Assembly (NCBI RefSeq): GCF_003185915.1
Contig: NZ_QHLZ01000016.1
Location: 1-62,082, forward strand
Direction: 5' to 3'
DNA: 62,082 nt
Source: Arthrobacter psychrochitiniphilus
Lineage (GTDB): Bacteria > Actinomycetota > Actinomycetes > Actinomycetales > Micrococcaceae
The notes under the pieces were generated by a model. It saw only the letters and a list, made by a program, of their open reading frames with translations, had not been told where the DNA came from and made no database searches. The position numbers and the translations under genes are program-made. Positions 60,553 to 62,082 of the stretch are shown here, one piece after another. Numbering within the stretch: position 1 is the stretch's first letter; every line of letters starts with the position of its first letter.

Positions 60553-61671
60553 CTAAACCGGTTCTTCTGCCCTATCTTTTATAATTCGTTGGTGCAGGGA
60601 GTTTAAGATCCGCTCGCAATCGAAAGCTACTGCAGCACCTGGGGTCAACGACAAGTCCTTTTGACGCGCCGAACGTTTCAGTTCAGAATCAAGCAGATTA
60701 AGTGCCTCCCGAGCTTGATCAAAATGTCGTTGCTCGGCCGTTCCCTTATCCCAAGAACTCATCAGAGATCCTACCGATTGCAAACACTCGCTCATGGGCT
60801 TGCAAGTATTTGGATGAAGTCGATTGTTAGAGTCGTTGCCCCAAATAACAGTGGAAAGAACCTCTGTAATATCACGAATATTAAAGGCAACGGCTTCCAA
60901 AGTATTCAGGTCTTCAAAGCTCTCAGTGACTAGCTGGTGACGGGAATGCAGGTAGGCACGGGGGTTACCTTTACGGCTTTCATCCGCGTGGTAGGCCGCT
61001 CCCCTAATCTCACTCACAGTAGTGTTAATAAGCCCTGAGCGTTGAGACCAATCTTCACGTTCCGGCGGCCAACTCTCCACCAAAGCACGAGCGATGTCCT
61101 CTAGCTGACCGACCAACAGATTCCTACCGCGAGAAACCAGCAATCGAGCGGCATCTATGGCCAAAGGCGGGAAGATCAGCAGATTCACGACCAATCCTAC
61201 GGTGACCCCGAGGGCCATCTGCAGCGCGTACCCAACCGAGTACGAATCCGCATCCTGCCCACCAACGATCAAAACAAAGAGAACAGCCACGGGCACATAA
61301 TCTTTGCCCACCCCCAAACGAGGGTCACCTGCTACCAAAACACCCAGTCCTACCGCCAAAGAAATGCTGAGAATATTCGGAGTACCTGCTAAAAGAACCC
61401 CGGCGGCCAGTGCAATGCCTATAAAAAGTCCAGCCAACGTTTGCAATCCTGCTCGCACCGACCCCATCAATGTCGGATACATGCTAACCAAAGCGCCCAG
61501 CGGAGCGTAATACGGATATTTATCCGCCACTCCGGGCATGTAACGAGCTAGAATCCATGCCACTCCCACAGCCAGTGACGTTTTCGCGGCCAATAGCAGC
61601 CTCTGTCCTGCCAAGCTCGATTTCGCCCAAACTAAGAACCGTTTCCAAGTCTTCTTCACCACGGAAAACAC
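60553..61671 (-). CDS. FUSC/aromatic acid exporter-type membrane protein
   Basis: 372 aa, GTG start. Six hydrophobic helices in the first 180 residues (AAKTSLAVGVAWILARYMPG, then YPYYAPLGALVSMYPTLMGS and GLFIGIALAAGVLLAG) precede a helical cytoplasmic domain. This is the half-size FUSC/ArAE_1 layout of putative exporters of aromatic or phenolic acids. Substrate unknown. It is unlinked in function to the glycosyltransferases as far as can be seen. Confidence 0.82.
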   Translation of the reverse strand: MFSVVKKTWKRFLVWAKSSLAGQRLLLAAKTSLAVGVAWILARYMPGVADKYPYYAPLGALVSMYPTLMGSVRAGLQTLAGLFIGIALAAGVLLAGTPNILSISLAVGLGVLVAGDPRLGVGKDYVPVAVLFVLIVGGQDADSYSVGYALQMALGVTVGLVVNLLIFPPLAIDAARLLVSRGRNLLVGQLEDIARALVESWPPEREDWSQRSGLINTTVSEIRGAAYHADESRKGNPRAYLHSRHQLVTESFEDLNTLEAVAFNIRDITEVLSTVIWGNDSNNRLHPNTCKPMSECLQSVGSLMSSWDKGTAEQRHFDQAREALNLLDSELKRSARQKDLSLTPGAAVAFDCERILNSLHQRIIKDRAEEPV

Positions 61672-62082
61672 CCACGTGACCCGAGTACCATTCGTTCACT
61701 CTCCATGTTTCGTTACAAAGACCCCACCTTCCCAAATGGTGGGATAGAAAATGCCATAGCGACCACTGTTTGAGCGGTAAAGCTGTTTCCTACGGGAAGG
61801 CCAGAGAAAAACTCAAGAATCCAGACCACAACTACCTAAGCACCATCATTATGTGGCGTCCTCATGCCGAGAGTCAACGGACTAAATCGCCCGGGTATAG
61901 GCACCTTGTACAGACTCCGGAACATCCCACTTGACCTGGACAGAGGGTGGCGAGCCGAAGACTCGTGACGTGAGAGTCAGTACTTACTAAACACGGACCC
62001 CGGGTCTCAGGACTCTGGACACGCTCTGGTGACGGGTTCGGGGTTCGTCGATTTTTCGGGGTTTTTCTTGATAAAAGCCTGT
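61672..62082. other. Window end without a recognisable gene
   Basis: Only short frames without ribosome sites. The upstream region of the FUSC gene, presumably with its promoter, is included. Confidence 0.4.

Overview
The window is chromosomal DNA of a high-GC actinobacterium. TyrS, the HelD-like ATPase, the Mpg/AlkA pair and several conserved small proteins look like Micrococcaceae (Arthrobacter group). That placement rests on remembered protein similarity, not on a search.

Left part (1-8.6 kb): an ordinary housekeeping block with tyrS, a HelD/UvrD-like RNA-polymerase-recycling ATPase, apt, a GNAT acetyltransferase, mpg, a quinone-oxidoreductase-type MDR protein and alkA. Two unrelated 3-methyladenine DNA glycosylases (mpg and alkA) lie within 3 kb. 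The block ends at a decayed DUF559-type gene (about 8.64-9.2 kb).

Middle part (about 9.2-52.7 kb): the remarkable region. It is a string of small unrelated accessory genes: lipoproteins, small membrane proteins, Phd/RelE-type and HipBA toxin-antitoxin pairs, an Abi HEPN protein, a secreted HH-nuclease with a probable immunity protein, VOC proteins, GNATs, SoxR, ArsR and HxlR regulators with oxidoreductases, a sigma factor operon, a DUF1016 nuclease and a tyrosine-phosphatase-like protein. Genes lie on either strand, usually one or two per interval. Almost every interval is closed by a copy of one short repeat, roughly GTCCCGC-N5-GTTCC-loop-GGAAC. I count 34 clear copies, every one on the + strand, plus a few decayed ones. 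About ten carry a longer leader of about 100 nt that ends in TTGCGGGAC and a promoter-like TTGCGG-N17-TATACG. One whole unit occurs twice (about 11.26-11.9 and 33.83-34.48 kb), and the homology stops inside the flanking repeats. This is how an integron cassette array behaves, but the repeat has no canonical GTTRRRY core and no integrase gene is in the window. I read it as a candidate new kind of cassette array. Mobility itself is inferred, not shown.

Right part (52.7-62.1 kb): the array stops next to a broken winged-helix gene, an 86-bp inverted-repeat relic, an IS with imperfect terminal repeats and a nonsense-interrupted transposase, and an IS30-family relic. After these come two small conserved or disordered proteins, three glycosyltransferases (two + strand, one convergent) and a FUSC-type membrane transporter.

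No tRNA, rRNA, CRISPR array or replication origin was recognised.
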